Shown in pieces: positions 13,376-20,013 of a stretch of 20,400 bases of DNA (the first letter of the stretch is position 1; the number at the start of each line of letters is the position of its first letter). Below the pieces are notes generated by a model. It searched no databases, was not told the origin of the DNA, and saw nothing but the letters and a program-made list of their open reading frames with translations. A program made the translations under genes and the position numbers. The stretch comes from a virus. The stretch covers positions 1 through 20,400 of IMG/VR virus record IMGVR_UViG_3300012006_000041; one strand, written 5' to 3'.

Positions 13376-13484
13376 ACATACTGAAGACTGTCTGCTTGAA
13401 GAATCTGGTCAATGTAATTGTGACGCAATGACTGACGAAGAAATAGACGCTGAATTACTTGAAAAAGAGGACGCAAAAACGTGA
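13368..13484 (+). CDS. Very small acidic Cys-containing protein (GTG start)
   Basis: The 38-aa protein reads MIKHTEDCLLEESGQCNC, then an acidic helical end (DEEIDAELLEKEDAKT). The GTG start overlaps the preceding gene by eight bases (GTGATTAA), with GGGGGTGG seven bases ahead. It overlaps the next gene as GTGA. His and three Cys (HTEDC, CNC) could hold a metal, but too little sequence is present to say. The unbroken overlap chain on both sides is the best evidence that it is translated. Confidence 0.5.
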   Translation: MIKHTEDCLLEESGQCNCDAMTDEEIDAELLEKEDAKT

Positions 13485-13714
13485 AAGCGCCACAGCAATC
13501 GCTAAAAGACTGGGGTGACCAGAAATGGCGCACTAAGTCTGGTAAACCATCGTCAAAGACGGGTGAGCGATACCTGCCAGAGAGGGCAATTAAAGCCCTC
13601 AGTCCACAAGAGTATGCAGCCACTACCAAAGCTAAACGGCAAGGTAAGGCGGCAGGTAAGCAGTTTGTAGCCCAACCCAAGAGCATAGCCAGAAAAACGG
13701 CGGGATATAGATAA
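13481..13714 (+). CDS. Small basic protein (possibly DUF5872-type)
   Basis: The 77-aa protein starts at GTG 13481 in a GTGA overlap, with GAGG upstream. The sequence QSLKDWGDQKWRTKSGKPS (6-24), KTGERYLPERAIKALSPQEYAAT and GKQFVAQPKSIARKTAGYR matches a small family found in phages and some bacteria, which I believe is DUF5872 (name from memory). No activity is known. It is strongly basic. The stop overlaps the next ATG as TAATG. Confidence 0.7.
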   Translation: MKAPQQSLKDWGDQKWRTKSGKPSSKTGERYLPERAIKALSPQEYAATTKAKRQGKAAGKQFVAQPKSIARKTAGYR

Positions 13715-14445
13715 TGGCTGCTAAAACCACAGATACCACCGCTTTTAACCTAGACCTAAATGGTCTGGTAGAAGAGGCGTTTGAGCGTTGCGGACAGGAG
13801 TTACGGTCTGGCTACGACATGCGGACGGCTAGGCGCTCCCTGAACCTGCTGACGATGGAGTGGGCTAATCGCGGTATCAACATGTGGACTATAGAGCAGG
13901 GCAGTATACCGCTGGTATATACCACTCCAACTCCGACGATTACCTACGACCTGCCGGTAGACACCGTAGACCTGCTTGACCACGTTATCCGCACGGGAAC
14001 TGGCACCAATCAGACCGACATTAATATCAGCCGCATATCGGTCAGCACCTACGCATCCATCCCCAACAAGAACGCGACGGGTAGACCCATCCAAGTCTGG
14101 ATACAGCGCCTCTCAGGGGCTACAGACTCGACTAACGCTACCGTCCCACCCAACATCAACGTCTGGCCTTCGCCGGATAACAGTCAGACCTACACCTTCG
14201 TTTACTGGCGTTTGCGCCGGATGCAGGACGCTGGGAATGGTATCAACGGGCAGGACATCCCGTTTCGGTTTATGCCCTGTATGGTGGCTGGGCTGGCTTA
14301 CTACCTGTCCCTGAAGATACCCGGCGCGGAAAGTCGTATCCAGATGCTTAAAGCGGAGTATCAGGAGCAGTTTGAGATGGCGGCGACGGAAGACCGGGAA
14401 AAGGCGTCTGACCGGTTTGTTCCCCGTCAGATGTTTATAGGCTAG
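13714..14445 (+). CDS. Connector / head-tail adaptor-like protein
   Basis: The 243-aa protein probably joins the portal to the tail. It has an N-terminal helical bundle (LNGLVEEAFERCGQELRSGY, 15-34, then TARRSLNLLTMEWANRG), a central strand region with ITYDLPVDTVDLLDHVIRTG and VSTYASIPNKNATGRPIQVW, and a C-terminal helical part with PFRFMPCMVAGLAYYLSLKIPG (211-232 region) ending in KAEYQEQFEMAATEDREKA. This helix-strand-helix layout and the 'DLPaDtvdll..virtG' and 'vyWRLRRMqDAGn' phrases match phage adaptor or tail-accessory proteins as I know them. The closest functional analogue by position is the P22 gp4/gp10 connector set. It overlaps the preceding gene by one base. Confidence 0.65.
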   Translation: MAAKTTDTTAFNLDLNGLVEEAFERCGQELRSGYDMRTARRSLNLLTMEWANRGINMWTIEQGSIPLVYTTPTPTITYDLPVDTVDLLDHVIRTGTGTNQTDINISRISVSTYASIPNKNATGRPIQVWIQRLSGATDSTNATVPPNINVWPSPDNSQTYTFVYWRLRRMQDAGNGINGQDIPFRFMPCMVAGLAYYLSLKIPGAESRIQMLKAEYQEQFEMAATEDREKASDRFVPRQMFIG

Positions 14446-14448
14446 GTC

Positions 14449-14838
14449 ATGGGCAATAAGTTTGCATCCGGTAAGAACGCTATAGCGGAATGTGACCGCT
14501 GCGGCTTCCGGTATAAACTGACAGAACTAAAGCCTTTAACGATAAAGACCAAGATAACCAATATTATCGTTTGTCCCAGTTGCTGGGAGCCAGACCAGCC
14601 TCAGTTGCAACTAGGGATGTATCCGGTTAACGATCCACAGGCGATTAGGAATCCACGCCCGGACAACAGCTACGTGACTTCAGGGGTGGGCGATGATGGA
14701 TACCCTAGCGGGGGTAGTAGAATCATCCAATGGGGCTGGAATCCGGTGGGCGGTTCTAGGCAGTTTGACGCAGCTTTAACCCCCAATAACTTAGCCCTCA
14801 CGGTTAGTATTGGCACGGTTACAATAGCGGTTACTTAG
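14449..14838 (+). CDS. Zinc-ribbon protein of the connector region
   Basis: The 129-aa protein has a four-Cys zinc ribbon, CDRCGFRY (15-22) and CPSCWEPDQPQLQLG (42-56), joined by strands (YKLTELKPLTIKTKITNIIV). After NDPQAIRNPRPDNSY the tail becomes Gly/Ser/Thr-rich (VGDDGYPSGGSRIIQWGWNPVGG, then ALTVSIGTVTIAV). The ribbon followed by 'QLQLG..pv.DPqA.rnPRPD' is a combination I recall from phages related to this one. A structural role at the neck or on the virion is inferred from its position between the two connector genes. Three bases separate it from the preceding stop. Confidence 0.65.
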   Translation: MGNKFASGKNAIAECDRCGFRYKLTELKPLTIKTKITNIIVCPSCWEPDQPQLQLGMYPVNDPQAIRNPRPDNSYVTSGVGDDGYPSGGSRIIQWGWNPVGGSRQFDAALTPNNLALTVSIGTVTIAVT

Positions 14839-14847
14839 GAGATTCAA

Positions 14848-15000
14848 ATGGATAAGAAACAGGTTAAGAAGATTGCCGACAAAGAAATTAAAGGGCATGA
14901 GAAACGTCTGCACGGCATGAAAAAAGGCGGAGTTACGGGTATGGCTATGAAAGCCGTGGGTCGTAATATGGCTCGTGCGAACAACCAGAAGGGGAAATAA
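14848..15000 (+). CDS. 50-aa Lys-rich protein
   Basis: This small frame starts at ATG 14848 with AGGAG eight bases upstream, and its stop overlaps the next start (TAATG). It reads MDKKQVKKIADKEIKGHEKR, then LHGMKKGGVTGMAMKAVGRNMARANNQKGK. Net charge is strongly positive and the middle KGHEKRLHGMKKGG resembles residues 221-234 of the 424-aa protein encoded at 11815 (KHEKAEMGMKKGG). A DNA-binding or internal virion protein is plausible; no function is established. Confidence 0.65.
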   Translation: MDKKQVKKIADKEIKGHEKRLHGMKKGGVTGMAMKAVGRNMARANNQKGK

Positions 15001-15236
15001 TGGCTGATAATCTTCCGGCTTCTGCCTACGCCAAGCCGCACACCATGACTGGCAAGTCTGTAACGGTTGTTAATAATCCCGGTTCTGGTAAAGACTTGAG
15101 TAATCTTAAAAATCGGGTTATGAGTACCGGTAATGTCAGCACTTCCATGATGAACGAAGTGAAGACCTCTGGCATTCAGGTGCGTGGTGGTAAGGCGCAG
15201 ACCAAAGGCAAGATGGCTCGTGGCCCGATGGCGTAA
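15000..15236 (+). CDS. Small basic protein of unknown function
   Basis: The 78-aa protein begins MADNLPASAYAKPHTMTGKS, runs through short strand and turn segments (VTVVNNPGSGKDLSNLKNRV) and ends in a basic Gly/Lys tail RGGKAQTKGKMARGPMA. It starts on the last base of the previous stop (TAATG), so it is translationally coupled. I do not recognise it. The tail resembles those of the 84- and 424-aa proteins upstream in composition (K/R, G, M) but not in exact motif. Confidence 0.6.
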   Translation: MADNLPASAYAKPHTMTGKSVTVVNNPGSGKDLSNLKNRVMSTGNVSTSMMNEVKTSGIQVRGGKAQTKGKMARGPMA

Positions 15237-15239
15237 TCT

Positions 15240-16238
15240 ATGAACTACTCTACGCTGTTTATAACAATCAAGGGTTACCTTGAGTCCGACTTCCCCGATA
15301 CCATCTTCTATGGTAGCGACGGAACAACCGCGACTACCCTCACCAGCGTACAGCAGATCAACACGTTCATCACCCAAGCTGAACAGCGTATATACAACTC
15401 TGTTCAGTTTCCTTCTTTGCGTAAGAATGTGACCGGCACGACAACTGCAAGTAACAAGTATCTAGCTTGCCCCACTGACTTTCTAGCTCCGTATTCAATG
15501 GCGGTGGTTACAGGCGTTACTAATGCAAACCTTGATACAGGCACTTACTCGTACCTGTTGAACAAAGACGTTAACTTCATCCGTGAGTCGTATCCCTCAC
15601 CAACCGATACCGGCGTTCCGGCTTACTACGCTCTGTTTGGCCCTACCACCACGAACGCAACACCCCCCGTGCCGACTACTGAGTTGTCGTTCCTTTTGGG
15701 GCCGATGCCAGACGCAACTTACTTTATAGAGCTTCACTACTACTATTACCCTGAGTCAATTATTCAAAGACCCATTACTGGGTTAGGGTCTGTTACAGGC
15801 GGAAGTAGTTACACTAATGGAACGTATTCTAATGTCCCCCTTACAGGTGGAAGCGGTAACGCCGCTATTGGTAATGTTGTAGTAGCTGGTGGTGTTGTAA
15901 CTTCTGTATCCTTAGTAAGCGGCGGGACAGGATATGTTGTTGCTGATACTTTGAGCGCAACTGCTGCAAACATCGGCGGTTCTGGTACTGGGTTTTCTAT
16001 CCCCGTATCAACTGTTGGTAATACTTCAGGGCAATCTTGGCTGGGGGATAACATTGATTCAGTCCTGCTCTACGGTGCAATGGTTGAAGCTTGCACGTTC
16101 CAAAAGGCTGAAACAGATATCCTTGCCAACTACAACGGCAAGTATCAAGAAGCACTCATGCTGGCTAAACGGTTGGGTGATGGCCTTGAGCGTCAAGATG
16201 CTTACCGTAGTGGGCAAGCTAGGATTCCGGTGAAATAA
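15240..16238 (+). CDS. Head-tail connector/adaptor protein with inserted beta module
   Basis: The 332-aa protein has the outline of a phage adaptor. It has N-terminal helices (VQQINTFITQAEQRIYNSVQ, 37-56), a strand core including ELHYYYYPESI (164-174), and a C-terminal helical part with SWLGDNIDSVLLYGAMVEAC (266-285) and KYQEALMLAKRLGDGLERQDAYRSGQ (301-326). Between YYYYPESI and SWLGDN, where I expect the chain to be nearly continuous, lies a Gly/Ser/Val-rich stretch of about 85 residues (178-263). It contains GGSSYTNGTYSNVPLTGG and VSGGTGYVVADTLSA, a module otherwise familiar from tail-fibre proteins. No ribosome binding site is obvious; the start is three bases after the preceding stop. Confidence 0.65.
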   Translation: MNYSTLFITIKGYLESDFPDTIFYGSDGTTATTLTSVQQINTFITQAEQRIYNSVQFPSLRKNVTGTTTASNKYLACPTDFLAPYSMAVVTGVTNANLDTGTYSYLLNKDVNFIRESYPSPTDTGVPAYYALFGPTTTNATPPVPTTELSFLLGPMPDATYFIELHYYYYPESIIQRPITGLGSVTGGSSYTNGTYSNVPLTGGSGNAAIGNVVVAGGVVTSVSLVSGGTGYVVADTLSATAANIGGSGTGFSIPVSTVGNTSGQSWLGDNIDSVLLYGAMVEACTFQKAETDILANYNGKYQEALMLAKRLGDGLERQDAYRSGQARIPVK

Positions 16239-16660
16239 TGGCATTCACTGGAAATTACACAACTGACGCCTTTCTCTTGGGGATGCCTAGCGGGTCGTAT
16301 AACTTCGCTACCGGCACTTCTGACGTATTTAAGATTGCCCTGTATACCAACGCGGCTACGTTGGATGCATCAACTGCTGTCTATACCGCAACGGGTGAGG
16401 TTACAGATACAGGCTATACGGCGACTGGAGAGACTTTGGTAGTTAGCACAGTCCCCGTTGTTACAAGCAATGTATCTTACTGGTCGTTTGACAATGTTTC
16501 ATGGTCAGGCGCTATTACCGCCCGTGGTGCGCTGATCTACAAGGTCAGTGGCGGGACAGTCTGCGTTCTGGACTTCGGTTCAGATAAGACCTCTACCACG
16601 ACGTTCACCGTGCAGTTTCCTTCGCCAGATAATACGTCAGCCATCATAAGGATTGCGTGA
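16238..16660 (+). CDS. Beta-rich virion protein, paralogue A
   Basis: The 140-aa protein has few charges and alternating strands: FKIALYTNAATLDASTAVYT (31-50), then EVTDTGYTATGETLVVST, SYWSFDNVSWSGAITARGALIY, VLDFGSDKTSTTTFTVQFP and a closing AIIRIA. It shares its layout and several phrases with the 163-aa product of 16861, so the two are probably duplicates. The start overlaps the connector stop (TAATG). Proteins of this type occur in the tail region of related phages as I remember them, without a function. A tail-tip, fibre-attachment or neck role is possible. Confidence 0.65.
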   Translation: MAFTGNYTTDAFLLGMPSGSYNFATGTSDVFKIALYTNAATLDASTAVYTATGEVTDTGYTATGETLVVSTVPVVTSNVSYWSFDNVSWSGAITARGALIYKVSGGTVCVLDFGSDKTSTTTFTVQFPSPDNTSAIIRIA

Positions 16661-16851
16661 TGCTTATTACGACAACCAAAGGCGCTATGGAAGAGTTCCT
16701 GCTGGAGAAGCGGGAAGGCTCTATTGACAATGATAACGAACTAACTACTTGGGTTGAATACTGGGATGCGGGTGAGTTGGTGCATCGTTCCGCTCATGTA
16801 ACACTTAAAAAATCTTTTTCCCCATTTGTAGAAGTAGCGCCTTTAGGCTAA
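16660..16851 (+). CDS. Small protein of unknown function between two paralogues
   Basis: The 63-aa protein begins MLITTTKGAMEEFLLEKREG and continues DNDNELTTWVEYWDAGELVHRSAHVTLKKS, with a Pro/Val-rich end. It is acidic in the first half, and the second half looks like two antiparallel strands. ATG 16660 overlaps the preceding TGA, with AAGGA upstream; a GTG one codon earlier is possible. I do not recognise the family for certain. Confidence 0.6.
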   Translation: MLITTTKGAMEEFLLEKREGSIDNDNELTTWVEYWDAGELVHRSAHVTLKKSFSPFVEVAPLG

Positions 16852-16860
16852 GGAAATATT

Positions 16861-17352
16861 ATGGCAAATACTCAATCACTTTGCACCAGCTTTATGTCTG
16901 AGTTAATGCTTGGGCAGCACCAGCTTGGCACATCAACAATTACTTCCCGTACAAGTCTGACTTCACCAACGACGGATACGGTAAAGGCGGCGCTGTATGT
17001 AACCACGGCTACGCTGAATGCTTCTACTACGGCGTATTCTGCTAGTAATGAAGTGTCTGGGACTAACTATGTTGCCGGTGGTGTTACGGTAACCAATGCT
17101 GTAGCTCCTACATCTACCAATAGCTCCACAACGGCTGGCGTGGCTTACTGGACGCCTTCTACAAGCATTGCTTACACAACGGTAACGCTGTCTACGTCAT
17201 TTGACACGGTTCTTTTGTATAACTCAACGCAAAGCAATAAAGCTATTTCTGTGCATACCTTCACCGCACAGACAGTTGTTGCGGGTACGTTTACGATACT
17301 GATGCCGTCAAATACCACAGCCGCCGCATTAATTCGTTTTTCTACGACGTAA
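16861..17352 (+). CDS. Beta-rich virion protein, paralogue B
   Basis: The 163-aa protein aligns by eye with the product of 16238: VKAALYVTTATLNASTTAYS against FKIALYTNAATLDASTAVYT, EVSGTNYVAGG against EVTDTGYTATG, VAYWTPSTSIAYTT against VSYWSFDNVSWSGA, and a shared ending FTILMPSNTTAAALIRF against FTVQFPSPDNTSAIIRI. The N-terminal 35 residues (MANTQSLCTSFMSELMLGQH...) differ and are longer. AAGGAAATATT precedes the start. It is probably a structural protein of the tail or adhesion apparatus, with a duplicated and diverged partner. Confidence 0.65.
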   Translation: MANTQSLCTSFMSELMLGQHQLGTSTITSRTSLTSPTTDTVKAALYVTTATLNASTTAYSASNEVSGTNYVAGGVTVTNAVAPTSTNSSTTAGVAYWTPSTSIAYTTVTLSTSFDTVLLYNSTQSNKAISVHTFTAQTVVAGTFTILMPSNTTAAALIRFSTT

Positions 17353-17355
17353 GCT

Positions 17356-17661
17356 ATGTTTGGTAGCTCCGCATTCGCAGAGACACCGTTTAGTGCGCTA
17401 CCTAGCACAGACAGAAGTGTCGCTTTAACTGGTGTAGCCGCAAGCGGTGCTTTAGGTTCTATAACCTCTACGGTAATTGTTGCGGTAACATTAACAGGTG
17501 TGTTGGCTACTGGAACACTTGGTCAGGAAGCGGTTACTCAAACGGTAAGCATTACCGGTGTTGCAGCAATAGGTGCCGTAGGAACGGCAAGCCCATTTTT
17601 GTTTTGGGGGTTGGTGAACACATCCCAGACCCCTAGTTGGACAAATATAAATACAAGTTAA
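17356..17661 (+). CDS. Small protein with three internal repeats
   Basis: The 101-aa protein starts MFGSSAFAETPFSALPST and then has three copies of a 15-residue unit: VALTGVAASGALGSI (22-36), VTLTGVLATGTLGQE (44-58) and VSITGVAAIGAVGTA (64-78). It ends FLFWGLVNTSQTPSWTNINTS, a tail that resembles the 'QtPnWt.I' ends of other phage proteins. Repeats of 'vtgv.AtGavGtv' type occur in tail-associated proteins of uncultured phages in my recollection. Each unit probably makes a beta-hairpin. It starts three bases after the preceding stop without a clear ribosome binding site. Confidence 0.65.
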   Translation: MFGSSAFAETPFSALPSTDRSVALTGVAASGALGSITSTVIVAVTLTGVLATGTLGQEAVTQTVSITGVAAIGAVGTASPFLFWGLVNTSQTPSWTNINTS

Positions 17662-17670
17662 GGAAATGAT

Positions 17671-18804
17671 ATGGCCCTCGTTACTGCGGATCGGGTAAAA
17701 GAAACTACTACTGTTACTACGGGGACAGCGACCTTACTTGGTGCGGCTACCGGATTTCAATCATTTGCTGTTATTGGCAATAGTAATACAACCTACTACT
17801 GTATCGCCGGGCAAACTACTTCCGAATGGGAAGTTGGGATTGGGACTTACACTTTATCTGGCACCACGCTTGCGCGGACAACGGTTCTTGCCAATAGCTC
17901 TGGGACTCAACCGACTGCGTTAACCTTCAGCGCCGGAACTAAAGATGTATTCGTTACCTACCCGTCTAGCAAGGGTGTGTATCTTGATGCCTCTGGTAAC
18001 GCCATTGGTCTTGGAACCCCTGCGGCTTTTGTCGCCACCAACGTAACGGGTCTGCCTATCTCTACAGGTGTGTCTGGCCTTGGGACAGGTGTAGCTACAT
18101 TCCTCGCCACGCCGTCAAGTGCCAACCTAGCTGCCGCATTGACGGATGAAACCGGCACGGGGGCTAACGTATTTGCCACCTCCCCCACGCTTGTGACTCC
18201 AGCACTCGGCACACCTACTGCTCTTGTTCTGACCAGCGCAACCGGACTTCCGCTCTCTACGGGCGTGACAGGAACACTACCAGCCACTAACGGCGGGACG
18301 GGTGTAGCTAACAACGTAGCAAGCACACTTACTATATCAGGTAGCTTCGCCAGCACTTTTGTAGTGACTGGTGCTTTCTCATACACCCTGCCCGGCGCTA
18401 CAGATACCTTGGTTAACTTGGGATCAACGCAGACCCTGACAGCCAAGACTCTTACTACGCCGGTTCTGACTAATCCGACCGTCACGGCCTACCTTGAAAC
18501 CGCACCAGCTATTGTCAACTCATCTACTACACAGACAATCTCCCTCGCAAGCGGGACAGTTCTTTCTTACACGCTGACGGGTAACTGCACTTTTACTATG
18601 CCGACTGCAACTTCTGGCACTTCGTTTATTGTGCGTCTGATTCAGGATGCAACAGGGTCACGGACTGCGACTTTCACTGGCGTTAAATGGCCGGGTGGAA
18701 CGGTTCCGACAATTACGACTACTGCATCAACGGGAGTAGATATTCTCAGCTTTGTTTGCATTGCTTCTGTCTGGTATGGCACCTTTGCACAGGCGTTTGC
18801 ATAA
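17671..18804 (+). CDS. Tail-fibre-like protein
   Basis: The 377-aa protein begins [20 protein letters not shown], an N-terminal module I know from phage fibre-like proteins. The middle is made of Thr/Gly/Leu-rich repeats: [20 protein letters not shown], the block [21 protein letters not shown] and [20 protein letters not shown], then a second [20 protein letters not shown] with TGVANN. The C-terminal 100 residues are beta-rich ([20 protein letters not shown], ending [12 protein letters not shown]) and could be the exposed head. Low charge, repeats and length fit a trimeric fibre or baseplate appendage. AAGGAAATGAT precedes the start, and its stop overlaps the next gene (TAATG). Confidence 0.7.
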   Translation: MALVTADRVKETTTVTTGTATLLGAATGFQSFAVIGNSNTTYYCIAGQTTSEWEVGIGTYTLSGTTLARTTVLANSSGTQPTALTFSAGTKDVFVTYPSSKGVYLDASGNAIGLGTPAAFVATNVTGLPISTGVSGLGTGVATFLATPSSANLAAALTDETGTGANVFATSPTLVTPALGTPTALVLTSATGLPLSTGVTGTLPATNGGTGVANNVASTLTISGSFASTFVVTGAFSYTLPGATDTLVNLGSTQTLTAKTLTTPVLTNPTVTAYLETAPAIVNSSTTQTISLASGTVLSYTLTGNCTFTMPTATSGTSFIVRLIQDATGSRTATFTGVKWPGGTVPTITTTASTGVDILSFVCIASVWYGTFAQAFA

Positions 18805-19673
18805 TGTTTGCTGCTAAAAACTTTATGTTTTCTGGCGCTAGAAGAATAGTTCCTGTTACTTATTTAGTCGTAGCTGGCGGCGGTTCTGGCGGTTGTGGTG
18901 GTGGTGGCGGCGGCGCAGGAGGATTTAGGTCTGGCAGCCTGTCGGCAAGTTCATTCATTGTAACAATTGGCGGCGGCGGGGCATCTTCAACCAATAATGC
19001 CGTTGCGGGAAACAACGGAAGCAATTCTGTTTTTAGTACAATTACTTCAACAGGCGGTGGTGGTGGTGGTCCATCATCAAACGGAACAGCGCCGTATTCG
19101 GGTGCAGACGGGGGAAGTGGAGGCGGCGGCGGTTCGCTATCTGGTGCTACAAACGCAGGGGGGGCGGGAAATACACCGTCAGTTTCTCCATCGCAAGGAA
19201 ACAACGGTGGGGGGCATACAACAACGAGTTCAGATTACTCTGCGGGTGGTGGCGGCGGCGCTGGGGCTGTTGGTGGCGATAACTCAGGTAATACTTCTGG
19301 CAGCGGCGGCGCAGGATCGTCATCCAGCATTAGCGGGAGTAGCCTCAATTATAGCGGAGGCGGAGGCGGCGGCGGTTGCAGAAGCAGTCAAGGTGGCGTA
19401 GCTGGTTCAGGCGGCACAGGTGGCGGCGGCGCAGGTAGTGCAACCGGCGTTGGAACAGCGGGAACTGTAAACACTGGAGGCGGCGGTGGTGGTAGCAATA
19501 TTCCCGGATCAAATGCATCTGGCGCTGGTGGGTCTGGAATCGTTGTAATTTCATACGCAAACACTTACGCAGATATTACATCTATCGGCGGCGGGTTAAC
19601 TTACGCTAGAACAACTCCTACCGGGTATAAGGTTTATACCTTTACAGCCGGAACAGGAACGGTGACATTCTGA
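18804..19673 (+). CDS. Glycine-rich tail/adhesin-like protein
   Basis: The 289-aa protein has a short N-terminal part ([18 protein letters not shown]), then YLVVAGGGSGGCGGGGGGAG, the typical opening of polyglycine domains in phage fibres. It continues with FIVTIGGGGAS and more than ten runs of four to six Gly, interspersed with Ser, Asn and Ala. The end SGIVVISYANTYADI and GYKVYTFTAGTGTVTF closes the domain. Polyglycine segments in fibre-tip adhesins such as that of phage S16 form packed polyglycine II helices that present receptor-binding loops; this one may do the same. The start overlaps the preceding stop. Other frames open here only because of the biased codons. Confidence 0.7.
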   Translation: MFAAKNFMFSGARRIVPVTYLVVAGGGSGGCGGGGGGAGGFRSGSLSASSFIVTIGGGGASSTNNAVAGNNGSNSVFSTITSTGGGGGGPSSNGTAPYSGADGGSGGGGGSLSGATNAGGAGNTPSVSPSQGNNGGGHTTTSSDYSAGGGGGAGAVGGDNSGNTSGSGGAGSSSSISGSSLNYSGGGGGGGCRSSQGGVAGSGGTGGGGAGSATGVGTAGTVNTGGGGGGSNIPGSNASGAGGSGIVVISYANTYADITSIGGGLTYARTTPTGYKVYTFTAGTGTVTF

Positions 19674-20011
19674 TGGCTCACTACGCATTTTTAGACGTAA
19701 ACAATATTGTTACCGAAGTTATTGTTGGTAAGGACGAAACCGATCTGTCTGAAGATTGGGAACAGTTCTATGGTGCAATCCGCAATCAAGTCTGCAAGCG
19801 CACCAGCTATCACGGAAATATCCGTAAAAACTACGCCGGGATCGGCTACTCTTACGACGCAGGGCGTGATGCGTTTATCGCTCCGCAACCGTTTCCGTCG
19901 TGGGTTCTGAATGAGCAGTCTTGCCAGTGGGAAGCGCCTGTGCCGATGCCTACGGACGGCAAGATGTATTCTTGGGATGAAGCAACCTTAAATTGGATTG
20001 AGAGCGTTTAA
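19673..20011 (+). CDS. Conserved phage structural protein, 112 aa
   Basis: It begins MAHYAFLDVNNIVTEVIVGKDE, then QVCKRTSYHGNIRKNYAGIG (38-57), with YSYDAGRDAFIAPQPFPSWV following and a closing DGKMYSWDEATLNWIESV. This matches a small family I remember from cyanophages and other aquatic phages ('fldeNNiVteVIvG.de', 'RKNYAGiGytYD..rDAFipPqPfpSW'), usually near tail-fibre genes and without a known function. It is mixed alpha/beta with aromatic-rich C-terminal strands. It overlaps the preceding stop as TGATG. Confidence 0.7.
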   Translation: MAHYAFLDVNNIVTEVIVGKDETDLSEDWEQFYGAIRNQVCKRTSYHGNIRKNYAGIGYSYDAGRDAFIAPQPFPSWVLNEQSCQWEAPVPMPTDGKMYSWDEATLNWIESV

Positions 20012-20013
20012 AC

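Noticed and set aside
14844-15377. A 177-codon minus-strand frame
   Set aside because: It covers three well-supported small plus-strand starts with overlaps and ribosome binding sites; its sequence shows no family pattern.
17958-18485. A 175-codon minus-strand frame under the fibre-like gene
   Set aside because: It is a Val/Pro/Ala-rich complement of a Thr/Gly repeat region, without a start signal.
18860-19401. Long frames on both strands in the polyglycine gene
   Set aside because: GGN-rich DNA opens other frames by composition (poly-Pro on the minus strand, Val/Ala-rich on the plus strand).
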